NCBI GenBank assembly: GCA_029379385.1
Contig: CM055611.1
Span: 2,294,001-2,358,000 of the forward strand
DNA from: Quillaja saponaria
Taxonomy: Eukaryota; Streptophyta; Magnoliopsida; Fabales; Quillajaceae
DNA length: 64,000 nucleotides
Reading direction: 5' to 3'
Shown here: positions 1 through 11,800 of the stretch, one piece after another
How positions within the stretch are numbered: position 1 is the first letter of the stretch
Layout: each line of letters opens with the position of its first letter
Program-made: the position numbers and the translations under genes
The notes under the pieces: model-generated
Seen by the model: only the letters and a program-made list of their open reading frames with translations
What the model was told of the DNA's origin: nothing
Databases searched by the model: none

Positions 1-195
1 TCGCCACTGATCTGAAGCACTCTGCCGTCCTCGACCTCAACCTTCACTTCCTCTTTCTTCAGCGCCGGCAGGTCAGCTTTGAACACGTGGGCTTCTGGGG
101 TTTCCTTCCAATCGATCCGGGTATTCGCAAAGTTTGAAATTTCATTGTTGGAACTAAAGGGTCCTGTTGCCAAACAGAGTTGGAATCAGAGACAT
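1..195 (-). pseudogene. Class I small heat shock protein, broken copy, cut by the window edge
   Basis: On the minus strand an ATG at 195 opens the reading [13 protein letters not shown], the classic N-terminus of cytosolic class I sHSPs, and then hits TAG at 154-156. In another frame, codons from about 170 to the window edge read [15 protein letters not shown] followed by a [24 protein letters not shown] stretch, the start of the alpha-crystallin domain. The variable N-terminal segment that should join the two parts (usually about 35 residues) is missing and the frames do not match, so the copy has an internal deletion and a frameshift. Bases 1-120 are GC-rich compared with the AT-rich flank, as in functional sHSP genes. 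The rest of the domain and the C-terminus lie outside the window. Intact family members are ATP-independent chaperones that hold unfolding proteins during heat stress. An intron is unlikely because class I genes normally have none. Confidence 0.8.
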
Positions 196-290
196 TTCTA
201 ATGGAATCAAAGAAATTGAATGCTGCAGAAGGAAAAAAACAATTTTTATATTGGCTTCACTTTCACTGTCGAAAGTATTTGAGCGTAAGT

Positions 291-340
291 GCTTATTTAT
301 AGGCATTTGCTAAAGGGGTCGTGAAATTTCGAGAGTTTTC
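291..340 (-). promoter_or_regulatory. Heat-shock promoter: TATA box and heat shock element
   Basis: Read on the minus strand, TATAAATAAGC lies at 291-301, about 95 bases upstream of the ATG at 195. Directly upstream of it, 323-340 reads GAAATTTCGAGAGTTTTC on the plus strand: four alternating GAA/TTC units at the correct 5-bp spacing, with one base off in the third unit. This is a near-perfect heat shock element for HSF trimers. The pair is correctly placed to drive the broken sHSP copy. Confidence 0.7.
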
Positions 341-1616
341 GATAATAGACCATTTATCTGTGATATTCCACCAGTTTCTTCTACCTTCTCCATTTCACGT
401 GGCAAATAGCAAATGGGCAAGTGGCGAAGGGAATATGTCAATGTCTTTTTCTGTATCTTCACAACGACGCCAATTGCATCATTTATTTGTTTCTGGAACT
501 GACGAGAAAGAAGTTTCTGGTAAGTGCTTTCATTAGCTGCCACCATTGAAGTTTGTTCTTGGCACTGCTTTTAGCCCATATGCTTGAAGCCCACGGACTA
601 TAGAATTCATTTGCTGAGAGTTTGGACCTCTTTTATGTGGGTTTGCAATAAAAGTGGGTAGGTGATAGTCTCAAATAATCAAAAATGAGTTTAATTTCAA
701 TTAAAAATTAAAACTCAATAGAAATTTATTTATTTTTAATACGAAAAAAAAATTATGTCATCTTGATAATTTTTACAAAATAATTTTTAGATTATGTTCT
801 CTAACCATAATTTTTGGACAACTCAAACAGATAACAAGTTGAGGTTATAATCTCTAACTATAATTTTCATCTTATCGTCAATCAAAATACACCTTGCACC
901 ACATTCACAAATTTTGCTAAAGAAAAAATATATCAAAACGTGGTATTTATCAACAAAGAATAGGAGTGTCAAAAAATATTTTACCTAGAAAGGATAATCT
1001 TTTACACATTCCCAAACAAATTTTGCTTAGAATAGGTGGCACATGGTTCAAACCGTGACTATTTAGTAGTAGAGACTTTGTTGCTATGTCAAATAACTAT
1101 TCAACCTAAAAAGTTAAACTCAATCATATTTGTTTACGTAATAATTTTTTGTTGTCTATATGGCAAAACCCAAGAATTACTAGTGATGGTAAAAATGTTT
1201 TAACCCAAAAAGAAACTCAACTATTACTTTACCATATTCAAAATTCTGAGAATATTTATGGAGTGAGTACATATATATTTTTTTTTTCAAAAATTTCAAC
1301 AACTGTCCCATTCGACCTTCCACTTAAGAAAAAACCCTCCTTTATGCTCCTTTGACATGATTTGAGGATAAAGGAATGTATTCTTAGTAGCACTACCTAG
1401 ACACAAGCAAATTTTTGTATTCTGATAAAGACCTCCACTGCCCAAAAAACTACCTTCCTAATCCGAAGGATAGAATCCTCAATTCAATCAATTGATTTAG
1501 TCTGTCCATGAACCACAGCAACGCAAGTTATATTCCTTTCATTAAGGCAAATTCTATGACTTGAAGTTGAAGCATCTTCCTAATCCTAGTTACCTTAATC
1601 TTTTTCCTCATTGATC
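341..1616. other. Intergenic, AT-rich
   Basis: I see no coding region, RNA gene or clear mobile element here. Short open frames on both strands have no family resemblance. The right part is the upstream region of the sHSP at 1690. It has scattered GAA and TTC triplets (for example 1460-1490 and 1561-1580), but none forms a clean alternating heat shock element. Confidence 0.5.
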
Positions 1617-1625
1617 CTATAAATA
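1617..1625 (+). promoter_or_regulatory. TATA box of the class I sHSP gene
   Basis: CTATAAATA lies 65 bases upstream of the ATG at 1690. That would put the transcription start near 1650 and give a leader of about 40 bases, normal for plant sHSP genes. Confidence 0.6.
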
Positions 1626-1689
1626 CTACTGCTTCATTCACCTTCAAGACCATCATCATCAACAATATAGAAAGCTAGCCTTAGAAAAA

Positions 1690-2127
1690 ATGTCCCTCAC
1701 CCCAGGAGGTGGCCGATTTGATCCATTTCGTGTTGATTTTAATTGGAACCCTTTTGAGCACTCTAGATTCAGTTTCAGAAGCAGTCTTTCAATACCCCAC
1801 CTAACTTTCCCAAACGAAACGGCTTCCTTTGTGAATGCTAAGATTGATTGGAAGGAAACCCCAGAAGCCCATGTGTTCAAAGCCGACCTTCCCGGGCTTA
1901 AAAAAGAAGAAGTGAAGGTGGAAACAGAGGATAAAAGATTCCTCTGCATCAGTGGTGTGAAGAAAGTGAAAAAAGAAGAGAAGGCTGATCATTGGTGCCG
2001 TGTAGAGTGCAGCAGTGGCAATTTTGTTAGGCGTTTCAGGTTGCCTGATAACGCAAAACTTGATCATGTGAAGGCATCTATGGTGAATGGAGTTCTTACT
2101 GTTGTTGTCCCAAAGGATGGAGATTAG
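1690..2127 (+). CDS. Class I small heat shock protein (HSP20 family), divergent, 145 aa
   Basis: The product is an alpha-crystallin-domain chaperone expected in the cytosol, where the family forms oligomers that bind unfolding proteins. The start is [13 protein letters not shown]. After a variable Phe-rich N-terminal arm, the domain begins near residue 50 with [20 protein letters not shown] and KKEEVKVE and ends with GVLTVVVPK near residue 140. The gene has no intron, as usual for the class. Odd points: the protein stops four residues after VVVPK, so the usual C-terminal extension of about 15 residues with the IXI motif that docks neighbouring dimers is absent. The normally conserved WHRVERSSGKF reads [11 protein letters not shown], and the loop after ISG is Lys-rich. 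The upstream region has a TATA box but no clean heat shock element, unlike the broken copy on the left. Assignment to class I is secure; whether it is still heat-induced or oligomerises normally is open. Confidence 0.9.
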   Translation: MSLTPGGGRFDPFRVDFNWNPFEHSRFSFRSSLSIPHLTFPNETASFVNAKIDWKETPEAHVFKADLPGLKKEEVKVETEDKRFLCISGVKKVKKEEKADHWCRVECSSGNFVRRFRLPDNAKLDHVKASMVNGVLTVVVPKDGD

Positions 2128-2262
2128 GAACAATAACCATGTCCATAGCAGAGAGATTAATATTACTGGACATTGAAGGTTTTTGCTACCTAATTGCAGT
2201 GCACTACTGATTATGAAACTGTTACAACTATGAGCTCACGTGGAACCCACTTAAATAGTGAG

Positions 2263-2296
2263 GGGGCTTCTTGGCTCCAGAAGCCCCATAAATAAA
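2263..2296 (+). terminator. 3' UTR hairpin and poly(A) signal after the sHSP gene
   Basis: GGGGCTTCT at 2263-2271 and AGAAGCCCC at 2279-2287 form a perfect 9-bp stem with a 7-base loop. AATAAA follows at 2291-2296. It lies about 165 bases after the stop codon, a plausible place for mRNA 3' end formation. Confidence 0.5.
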
Positions 2297-3155
2297 TGAT
2301 GTGAATGTTTTAGTTCCTAAACTACATGAACTCGTTAAATTATACAGCTACGTACTTTCATATTCTTATTTATGCTAAAAAATCCATCTCATGAATGAAT
2401 ACTGTGAGTATGGTTTTGTACCGGCCAATGACCCTCGGACACATGTGATATAAACATAATACTTACAAAAAAATTGATAACTTTAACAACAAAGAAATTT
2501 TGAGAGCTCTCTATTTATACATAATATTTTAACTTGAGCTTCGGAAAACTCTTAGAAATCATCTTGGACCTATTCTCGTTCTTGTATTTTAAAATCTAGA
2601 AGGAAAATGAAGAATGCCAGGACGCTAGGAGTACGGGGATCGGATAAGTAGTAAGGAAAGACTGAACTTGACATCAATAAATACAAATGTTGAATTTTAG
2701 GTTACAACATATACCAACCACTTTTGAAAAATTCTCACCTATAATAACTTTTCATTTCCCTCAAATCCAAACAATAATAAATTTGAACCAATCCTATCAA
2801 GTTGGGTTTGATATGATCCGATTGGATTGGATGATGAAGACCTTGATTTTGAAATGTAAGAGATGTGGGCTTGGGCCTCTCGTGGAAACAAACAGCTGTC
2901 CTCACCCTTCACAAGCAAGAGTCACGAGACATCAACAGTTAATGATTCCAATTCCAAAATCACCAATTTTTCTTTTCGTTTTATTTTGGGTGATGGGCCC
3001 CATTTTTCAAATCTGTATGTCGGTTCATCTTCAACTTTCGAATTGCTTCCAAATCAATTATGGCACAACTTCTCTCATTCAGAATCTCAATTTCTATCCC
3101 ACGCGCATATTGGATCAAACTAAAGAGCGTGCTTCAGCTCCAATTTTCTTCTCCC
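2297..3155. other. Intergenic between sHSP and COPT genes
   Basis: No supported gene. An open frame at 2687-3163 reads as low-complexity sequence without domain features and overlaps the COPT promoter, so I treat it as chance. Confidence 0.5.
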
Positions 3156-3164
3156 CTATATAAA
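3156..3164 (+). promoter_or_regulatory. TATA box of the copper transporter gene
   Basis: CTATATAAA follows a pyrimidine-rich stretch. It predicts a transcription start near 3188-3192, downstream of or at the ATG at 3186, and so favours the later ATG at 3243 as the real start. Confidence 0.6.
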
Positions 3165-3242
3165 ACTTCCATTCCCCCTCCTTCAATGGAAGTCGCTTTC
3201 ATTTCAGGGCTTCACCACTCTTCGCTTAGTCTGCAAGACACG

Positions 3243-3662
3243 ATGACGTCAGATAGTGGCATCGGATTTGCGCCGGTGTCTCCGTACAACTCCAACTGGA
3301 TGCAGTACGGTCGCCGGAAAATACCAAGGCCTGTGACCTTCTTCTGGGGATACAAGACGGAAATCCTCTTCAGTGGTTGGCCCGGTACTAGCTCCGGCAT
3401 GTACGCCTTGGCTTTGATCTTTGTCTTTACTATGGCCGTACTGGTCGAGTGGCTTTCTTACTCCGATTTCATCAAGCAGGACGATTCAAACGACGTCGTT
3501 GCGACTGGCCTGCAGACGACGTTGCATACGGTGCGTTCCGGGTTGTCTTACATGGTGATGCTAGCAGTGATGTCGTTTAATGGTGGGGTGTTTCTAGCCG
3601 CGGTTGGTGGACACGCGCTGGGGTTCTTGATATTTAAGAATCGAACTATTAGAGAGACGTAG
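3243..3662 (+). CDS. COPT/Ctr-family high-affinity copper transporter, 139 aa
   Basis: The product is a small three-helix membrane protein of the Ctr family, which works as a trimer and brings Cu(I) into the cytosol. Seen: VTFFWGYKTEILFSGWPG before helix 1 (GMYALALIFVFTMAVLVEWL), then the MVMLAVM motif in helix 2 (family pattern MxxxM), then GGVFLAAVGGHALGF with the GxxxG packing motif in helix 3. The gene has no intron, typical for COPT. The start at 3243 is chosen because the TATA box at 3156 leaves no leader for the in-frame ATG at 3186 (19 residues longer); an even earlier in-frame ATG at 3060 lies before the TATA box. Odd points: the N-terminus lacks the His/Met clusters that capture copper in most COPTs, and the usual MTFFWG reads VTFFWG, losing a Met just before helix 1. 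The family call is firm. The subfamily, membrane location and copper affinity are uncertain. Confidence 0.9.
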   Translation: MTSDSGIGFAPVSPYNSNWMQYGRRKIPRPVTFFWGYKTEILFSGWPGTSSGMYALALIFVFTMAVLVEWLSYSDFIKQDDSNDVVATGLQTTLHTVRSGLSYMVMLAVMSFNGGVFLAAVGGHALGFLIFKNRTIRET

Positions 3663-5810
3663 GGTCGTCGATGGGTCGGGTTGGGTATCTAATGACATTG
3701 AATCGGGTTGGTTAAATCTTGTTACTTTATTTTTTTTTAACACTAATTGTTGGGTTATGTATCAAACTTTTTAAAAGAATACAAGAGTATTAATAAATTC
3801 TTTAATTTTACCCTTAGTCAACTCTCTTAATTTTCTCTTAATTTATTTCTTAGAATTTTAAAATTTCTAATGACTTAAAGTAATACATTTTTGTCAATTT
3901 TATAAACTATAAAAACAAAAAATTGATCAATTTCATCTCAAAATTTTTATAATATTTGTAATGTCTTTTTCAATGTAACAAATTCAGATTGTGAATGAAA
4001 ATTATTGATATAATTTAAAATATAATTTTATGCCATTTGTGTGCTAAGAAGGCCAATTTTTTTTATTTTTTTTTTTGCTTCTCTCATGCATGAGATCTCA
4101 CACCTATTTTCAACATCTCCTTAAAAATTATGAAATTAGAATTTATGGGAACTAGAGTATTTAAAAAATTTGAGCAATTTAATAATTTTTTTTAGATTTT
4201 TGACAGAAAAGCAAGTTAGGAACTAATGTTGGAGGGTAAGAGTTCAAAAATAATTTTAAGGTGAAATTGACCAAAAAAAAAAAATGATATTTTTAAGAAA
4301 ATTGATTATTTATTTATATTTTTTCTTAAAAATATTAACAGTGTTATACTCAACATTGTAACATTTTAAAGTTTGAAAATTAATTAAAAAAAATATTTTT
4401 GAGACGAAATTGATAAAAGTTGGTACATTGGAGAATTAAATGTCATTTTATCTAAATATTTCATTTTTATCTTCAGTTAACTTTCTTAATTTATTCATAA
4501 TTAATTAGTTTATCAAATTTAATTAAGAGAAATTATCATCTTCAAACTAACTCATTAACTTACACATCTTTAAGTTGAAAGACCGTTTATATTTATAGAA
4601 CAACAAGCACAGGCAGAAAAGAAAAAAAGAAAAGAAAAAAAGATCTGCTTGGGTCAGGTCAAGAAAACTTTCAGATCCATGTTAGATCGGGTCGAACAGC
4701 ACCATTACCATCTCTGGACTCTGGGAAGGCTGTGGGTCGGGTTATGGGAACGAGTCCGTCTTACTCTTGCCCCAGTGAATACTTAATGGGCCCAAAAAGT
4801 GTGTGCATTATGCTCGCGTGAGGAATTACAAGTTCGTTATGGATTTCATTTTTGATTGATTTCTATTTATATTTTTAAGTTGTGTGGGTTCATATTATCT
4901 GAAAACAGAATAAAATTAAAAAAAATTCAGTTGATAATTTTTTTTTTACCATCATTCTATTGAATATGGTGGGAAACTACATTAATGGGTATCGCAATAG
5001 CTCTATATGCGATATTTGAGCTATATGCGATATTTCTATCTATTGTTTTAGAGATTTATAATTCTTTTATTTTATTAAATGGAATTTCAATGAATTAGAA
5101 AATTGTAATTGAAGTTAAATCAATAAATTCATTACAAAATACCAAATTGTATTATATATTTTCATATGATTTTTTTTATTAATTATATTTAATATTTAAT
5201 ATTATTGGGTGAATATAATTTTAATGATTAGTTATAAATTTTTTATTAAGATAAAAATTTAATAAATCCTAAGTTCACTTCTTTATTTACAGCACTTTAA
5301 TTATTCTTTAGTTTTGATACATTTCTTGGTCTCTATTTTTCATTTTTCATGTTAAATTTATATAAATTTTAGTTAAGAAACAAATGGTTCTTAAATTTTG
5401 TAAATTTTGAAGTTTTTTTAATTCTTCTTTCAAGTCTATTTTATTTATTTATTAAACATTTAAAATTTTACCATATAAAAAGTTGCTCCTCTAAACTGTT
5501 TTTATTTATTAATATAATATTTATAACATAATAGCTTGTGTACTTGACCTGGTGAAAAAAGCTTGCCCACGCCACTAATGGTTGTCCACAAAATCCCAAT
5601 CATTCATGATGCTACGTCTCTTCATCATTAGATCACCATATACAATTTAGCAGGCCAAAACATACTACTTCCTGATATCCCCAAGTTTACACCTCAACTC
5701 TTTCGCAATATTTTCTTTAGTAGCCCGTGCATTGGAAAGTTGGAATAACCTGGTTGAGTACGCAACATTAAAGTTGCACTTAACCCGCATTGACCGTATT
5801 TATACTTTGA
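3663..5810. other. AT-rich intergenic region
   Basis: No gene or clear mobile element seen. It has a purine tract near 4615-4645 and a small tandem duplication of a GCTATATGCGATATTT-like unit at about 4998-5037. The right end includes the 3' flank of PAS1, which is transcribed leftwards. Confidence 0.5.
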
Positions 5811-8800
5811 TCACAGTATAGTACATCTTTGGAGGCCAAGACCAGAAAATAATCTTCTTCCAGTAGGCCAAAAGAGAGAGAACCAACCCACTCGACCTGC
5901 ATCAGGTGCAGCTTCATGAGATTCCTCTGAACTTGTCTCATCTAAGTCCTCCTGTTCCCCATTTTCTTGTTTTTCGCTTACAGTCTGATCTCCTCCATCT
6001 TCAGCTTTTGCATCAGCAATTTCCCCTGGCTTTTTGTCAAAGAGTCCTTTAAATTGTTTTCTTGCCTTCCTCTCAACATCCTGCTTAGAATTAGTGGACA
6101 AACACTGATGTTTAACCATATCCAATTTGTTTCAAATTGTTCTTATAACAAAATTAACCTGTCCAACCCACCTGTTCTTTCTGCTTCAGTCTTAGAAGAG
6201 CTGCTGTTGCATCAGGTTCAGCCGACTTGTCAACTTTCATCATCTAAGAAAATCCATAGGTGATTTAGAACGGATGTCAAGACACCTCACACACTAAATT
6301 TACGTGTTATGATAATTACCATCGTGAAATCACCCCTTGCGTCCTCAAAATCTCCAGCAGCCATGTATGCCATACCACGGCGATACAGACCCTTGACATG
6401 TGCAGGATTAGCATCTAAAACCTAGATAGTTTCATGAGGACCACATATCAATAAGTTTAACTCTTGGAAAATCAAATAAATTTTTAAGACCCATTAAATG
6501 TATAAAGCACTGAGAGGGCTTAAACCAATTAATATAAAGAGTTGTTCAATAGCAACAACGTATACATGGGTCTCACGATTCATAACTCATGAGGATTATG
6601 GTGTTTAAGCTTTATTCTTATTAACAATGCCAATATTAGAGAACTCCACACAGAGACAGAGAAAGTGTTTCTAAAGAACCACGCATTAACCTACTCTTTC
6701 AGTAGGAGTACAATCTTTTTTGATGCGCCAACAAGTGAGATTGAAAAGTAGAAGCTGTTTCTACTTCTGATGCATTTTTAATATAATGACATTAGCTGAT
6801 TGCCTATATTTATAACATTCAAATCAGGATCATAGGGATAACCTACGTAAAGCACTGTCAAAATAAATAATAATTTGATTTCCTATGAAAGGCTACTAGA
6901 AATTTGAAGTCATATATCATATTTTATAACTTCCTATTATTAAGAACAAGTTTTTCCAGTGAAATGAATAAGTCCCACATGAAAATTGTAATAGAAAAAA
7001 AGAAAAAAAGAAAAAGTTGAACTTTAAATTTGAAATCATCTAACATACCTTATTGCAGGTTTCAATGGACTTTCTGCATTCCCCCAATTTAAGGTAGCAT
7101 GCGGCAACATTCAGATGTAACAAATTCTTCAATCATTCAAGAAGGTAGAAAAATTAATTACAAATGTAGTTATCAAGCATACACATTAATAAATATTTGA
7201 GAAAGAGTCGTAAGACCACTCACTCTTGTATCCAGAAACACTTTTCCTTCATCATCATCTTGAGGATTAACATGATTAAATTCCCGAAGCACCTGTAGAG
7301 TAATTACAGCATAAATCTGATTTATGAAAGATTATAAAGAATAGTCATCATGTTTTAGGTTGACCTCCAGTAAATGCAAGAACATACAACCCCTTAAAGC
7401 ATGAACAATTATAGATCATAATGCAAATTAGTCACAACAAAAGTAAACTTCCACTATTCTATGAAATTTTCATTCCACCTAATCCAAGGAAGCAAAGATT
7501 GCCAGCTAACCAGCAATCCAGTAATGGCATATTTAATTATATTTTTTACTTGGATGAAGAAGCACTAACATGTTTTGGAGGGTGATGGTGTTGCATGAAA
7601 TTTTCACTTTTTTTCAGAGGTTTAAATGAAAGGGAAGTTTCTGGTTTTACTAATTTGTTAAGTCATTTTTCCCCCTACTCGCTTCCCTAACATGCATGAT
7701 AGGCACATTTGGTCTCTTGATTCTTCTGGATATTTCTTGTAAATCTTTTTATAGATTTCTTGTTCGCGTCCAGATTCTGTCTCATTTCCACTTCATAATT
7801 TTATTTGGAAGGCAAAGGTTAAGGCTTTTGTCTGGACAACAGTTCTTAATAGAATCAACACAAATAACTTGTTGCAGATGAGGGAGACCATCCAAGGGTT
7901 TATCTCCTGATATTTGTGTGATGTGTTTATGGAAGTGTGAGTCCAATGAGTATCTTTTTGTTTAGTATCCTTTTGTGTTACTCATTGGGTAAGCTATTTG
8001 ACATTTTCAGTATTTCCTGGGTTTGTTCGGGCTCTTTGCATGAGTTTCTGATGACTTATTATCTCAATTTTGGGGGGAACAAGAGGTAAAGTGTTTGTAG
8101 AGATGCGCTCTCTTTGCAGTGATTTAGGGAGTTTGGTAGGAATGTAATGCAAGGATTTTCTGTGATCATCGTCTTCTGTGGCATCTTCTCTAGGATAAGA
8201 TTATCTTTTTTGCTTCTTTTGATGTTCTGCTTCAGGAGCTTTTTAAGGTGTTCCTTTAATAGATATGCAATGTGATTAGTGAGCATTATTGTTTTAAGAT
8301 TGCATTTTTATTCATCATTTCTATTTTTGTTTGAGAGGTCCTATACTCCTTACTTTCTTAATGAAATCTCTTTTTTCTATCAAAAAATAAAATAAAAAAG
8401 CACCCATCAGCTAGTTCATCCAAAAAATCTGATTGACATCAAAGCATTCTTCTTTTATTCAAGAAAGAAGAAAACCAAAAACATTACATAGAATTGTCAG
8501 GGCTGCTATATTACTTAATATATTAGGTGTTTAAGCAGCAAGAAGATATAATACCTTCTCATACTTCGCCTTAGCAAGTACAAACTTTCCTTCTTTGAAG
8601 AGCCTGTTTCCCTGAAAGAGAATAATGGCATGAGGTTCCACTTTCCTCAGATCAAAAGAAAATTATTATAAATAATTAAAAAAGGATGCCCAAAACAATG
8701 GGAATTAATTTTATACATGGTAATAGAAAAAATATATAACAACTACTTTAAACCAACTCTACGTAACATAGAAATGCCAAACCTGGGATTCACTTTTAAG

Positions 8801-11800
8801 GAAAATGTTGACATGTAAATTAAACACTAAAATTGATCAGATAAATTTATGCCTAGAGGCACTTATTCATAATTTACAATACAGTTATTTCATAATCAAC
8901 ACAATCAATTATGTTTTATAAAAGAAATATAAAATTATGCTTTTTTTGATATATTAACTAAGAAATCAATGGCCACGGATCACCCACTGATACTTTGACA
9001 AATTCTTAACAATAAATACCGGGAGAGCTCAGGGCGTAACCTTTTCGTTTCTTCCAATACCGTCAACATTAGGAAAGTTCAACCCCACAGAGCAAGTAAC
9101 ACCTATTTGCAACAAAATTGAAGGAAAACTAAAGAGGCTCCTTCCCCCAAAAAAAATAACAAAAGTTAAGGAGGAAAACAAATGAACCAAAAACAATTTC
9201 ATAGTATTATGGAAAAGGTAGACCATGGCATCTAGTTTATAGATTGCTTGACAAGAATTCATTTTGAATAAAGACCATCTTTGTTATTTGGGAACACAGT
9301 CTCTTTGTTTTCAAAAAAAAGAGTCGTTTTCCCTTCACTTATTGGATTTCAAATTCCCAGGGGTATGGGGGATACGAAAAAAAAGTAAGGCCTTCTTTAT
9401 TGGGATGGGTGAGGGGCACAACCGCAACTCCACATCCCCCTCAATTCCGTGCCACTGCTCTAAATAGGCAAAAGTGCACATGCATGTCTAATGTAGTTAG
9501 GCACCCCTTCTTTGTACAAAAACAGCAGGTATATAAGCAGAAAATGACAACTTCACAAGCTCATTCCACATACCGTGTTTCTGGTCTTCTCTGCGTCATC
9601 CATTATACTTTTGAAGTCCAGCCCAGTCCAGTCCTTCAATGAGAATTGCAAAAAAATTACGTATTGAGCAGCACAGGAAATAAAAATCACAAGAGGGATT
9701 TTAACCAAAAACATGTTGATTGGTGATTATGAAATCTGTATCCACGTTTGCAATATAATATCATGTGCTCTGCCAATAAGCTTATCCATGTTATCATGGT
9801 TCAGTTAAGAACTTCAACTCACATGATCATAATACTTTTCTCTTAATTATACCCACAACAAAAACTATTTGAGGCATATTCACTGAACTAGACAACCATT
9901 TGGGAAGGAATTCAGGGATAAAAATACATTTTAAAGACAGTGGTTCAATAGGAACTTCCAATACTAGAAACATTAATAAGATGACCTCTGGTACACTTGA
10001 TATGTATTGCAGAATAATCAGTGGATACAACTGATGATGTAAAAAGATGCATTCAAATTTGTGCAACATGTTTCTTTGATAGGTCTTCCTGCAATACTGA
10101 TTGCCATTGTTGTAGATAAGTCAGTTCTATCTCTTATCCTAAAAAAGAACAACAAAGATATGTGCAAGTATGCAATAATCACATCCACAACAAAAGCTTA
10201 TTATCTACTGGTAGTCTGCTTATTACATTAATCAACTTCTTTAAGCTACACAAAGTTATAATGGGTGAAACCGTGAAAGTATCCGTCCAGTACCTTAGGC
10301 ATTTCAAAACCAAGAAGCTCAATTTCCCATTGAATATGAGCACCTTCAGGAATATTCGCCGGCCTAACCAGAAAAATGGAGGTAAATTAACCATTGTCAA
10401 ATGATGGTAATGAAAATAATGAATATTATGTAACAGTGTTACTAGAAAACCAAGTTATATACTAAGGTTCCTAAACTAGATATGCAAAGTGGTAACCTTG
10501 GAAACTTGTCATATGCATAATCAGGAGGGCATGTGACAAGAGCTATCTCTCCAGGCAGCATAAGACGAACACACATCTCAAATCCCTCAGGCACCTGGCA
10601 ATGGAATATAAAGCCTGAGTCTGACAAACAATTGACTTTTCATCGTCAACGTCACAAGCAAGTTCTTTTTAGCACTTGGAACGTCTTCCATATCCATGAA
10701 GGGGAAAACGTGCTAGGTAGATTGATTCTCTAAAACTAGAATCCCAGATTGCAAAACCTGAAAGTAAAATATAAAGCAAACATATTCTTCTATTAAGTTT
10801 GATAACTCACAAGCCCTTCTCCAGAACTAAACTCCAACGGCTGGCCATCATTATCAACTCTTGTATCATAAAAGACCCTCTTGTCTTCATTAAGGAGCAT
10901 GCCCTTGTAATGCACACGAAGTAGACTGTCATGAAGAGGGCAATCCATTGGAAATTCACCTATTTATTCCAAACAATGTAAGATCATGACATTTGACATG
11001 TAATTGCATGTGGTGGAACCTAAGGGATCATTCAAAGAACATACACATTGAAAAAGGATATGGGAGACAGGGAGACTACACTAAACAAAAGAAGCAATTG
11101 GCAATTTAACTTCGTGAAGTGTATTTCAAAACTTAGCATGACTCCCATCCCCCTTCCATGTATTTTTTTGTGTAAACTAATTGAGAAAGAAGCAATCAAC
11201 ACCTTTCCCATCATGAATCCGGCGTTTTATTAGGCGCCCGTCGCCAAGCATGTCCCTCACCTGTCGATTAGCAGCAAGTATATCACATTCTCATATTTTT
11301 AGCTCAAGACCAACCATGGAAGCAAAAGAACTTTCCAAGAATTCCCATTAAAAGATAAAGGATATGCAGTCCAACATATTTCTACCAAACACATAGTTTA
11401 CTATAAAATGTTGGACAAAACATACAGGCAGAAATTTTGATTAGTCATTTAAACTAAATTCTAATGAAATTTGGTAAAAGTCAAGCAAGTAACTCCTACC
11501 TATAAATTACCCCAAAATCATGCTTGAAAAAGCAGTAAAATACAGAAACCACTCCACAAGTACAACATTGATAACAATAACAACTACCTGCCAATTTGAT
11601 ACGAAAAGAAACTGAGTAGATGAAAAAGGGAATCTACTGAATGACCAATAATGTTTATCTAGGAAGTCAAGAGATGAAAACGACTGTTTACGGATGATGC
11701 CTGAAGTTCTTGGTCAAGAAAAATAATTATTTGTTATTTTCATATAAAGCCTCAATGGACTAGAGCCAACAATGCAGGCCCATAATTAAAAGCTAATAAA

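Noticed and set aside
2687..3163. 158-codon open frame upstream of the COPT gene
   Set aside because: Low-complexity reading without domain features; overlaps the TATA box and promoter of the copper transporter.
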